A DNA stretch of 64,000 bases, taken from contig NZ_JDUI01000001.1 in assembly GCF_000771405.1 (NCBI RefSeq), positions 265,203 to 329,202 of the forward strand, read 5' to 3'. The notes beneath the pieces are model-generated. The model had not been told where the DNA came from, ran no database searches, and saw only the letters and a list, made by a program, of their open reading frames with translations. This document shows, piece by piece, positions 63,927 to 64,000 of this stretch. This stretch comes from Bifidobacterium pullorum DSM 20433 (GTDB lineage Bacteria; Actinomycetota; Actinomycetes; Actinomycetales; Bifidobacteriaceae). The number at the start of each line of letters is the position of its first letter. Position 1 is the stretch's first letter. The translations under genes and the position numbers were made by a program.

Positions 63927-63959
63927 GAAAAACGGGGACCCCCGGTGGGGATCCCCGTT
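63927..63959 (-). terminator. Rho-independent terminator of the rRNA operon
   Basis: AACGGGGA (63931-63938) pairs with TCCCCGTT (63952-63959) around a GC-rich loop. On the minus strand the stem is followed by a T-run (complement of GAAAAA at 63927-63932). It lies about 10 bp past the end of the 5S gene. Confidence 0.8.
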
Positions 63960-63969
63960 CTGTAAGTGT

Positions 63970-64000
63970 AATGCGGCGGCGTGCTACTCTCCCACATCCT
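63970..64000 (-). rRNA. 5S ribosomal RNA, 3' end only
   Basis: On the minus strand the last 31 bases read AGGATGTGGGAGAGTAGCAC followed by GCCGCCGCAT, the conserved 3' part of bacterial 5S rRNA (GGGAGAGTA and the GCCGCC end). The rest of the gene, and presumably the 23S and 16S genes, lies beyond the right edge. Confidence 0.8.

Overview
The window looks like a chromosomal segment of a high-GC Bifidobacterium or close relative. This is inferred from the gene families, without any database search. The supporting signs are pervasive G/C at third codon positions, an actinobacterial-type DapD, a plant-glycan set (GH42, GH51, GH120) with sugar ABC importers that lack their own ATPase, a LuxS/RecQ pair, and FtsE/FtsX followed by a CHAP-domain hydrolase and SmpB.

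Layout. 1-6773 (+): a 2-aminoethylphosphonate (2-AEP) catabolic locus. It holds the C-terminal part of an RpiR-type regulator, an ABC ATPase, one polypeptide joining both permease halves to the substrate-binding protein, PhnW and PhnX. 7038-9715: a Cys-nucleophile alpha/beta hydrolase divergent from a MerR regulator across a 19-bp-spacer promoter, then a small XRE regulator with a DUF2975 membrane protein. 9941-16095 (-): dnaG, dgt, alr, a GNAT acetyltransferase and luxS. 16309-22595 (-): recQ, a cystathionine beta-synthase without its CBS domains, and a UvrA paralogue. 22843-29766: a CmpB-type membrane protein, a GH120 beta-xylosidase (-) and a three-gene ECF-type transporter. 29855-35093 (-): an oligopeptide ABC importer. 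35364-36128: coaX. 36140-46475: two paralogous sugar-binding lipoproteins, GH51 arabinofuranosidase, GH42 beta-galactosidase, two permeases and a LacI regulator, with LacI-like palindromes at both ends. 46465-55812 (-): RluA-type pseudouridine synthase, glmS, smpB, CHAP hydrolase, ftsX, ftsE, prfB and dapD. 56067-58995 (-): a MacAB-like ABC export module. 59273-63873 (+): a lipoprotein, a 51-residue secreted peptide, a NarL-type response regulator, a six-helix histidine kinase and two more lipoproteins of the same family. The window ends in the 3' end of a 5S rRNA gene on the minus strand with its terminator.

The most novel-looking part is 59.0-63.9 kb. A tiny secreted peptide with a Cys-PVIIQWL-Cys loop sits just upstream of a two-component system whose kinase has no evident extracellular domain. 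Three tandem lipoproteins share four cysteines and an LYAD..VAIVDC core. A 14-bp sequence is exactly shared between the leaders of the peptide and of the second lipoprotein, and a variant precedes the first. This could be a peptide-sensing cell-envelope regulon, but its function is unknown.

A second theme is palindromic DNA. At least five unrelated families of dispersed or nested inverted repeats fill intergenic gaps. One copy provides the last codons and stop of the XRE gene, and another palindrome lies inside the UvrA-like coding sequence.
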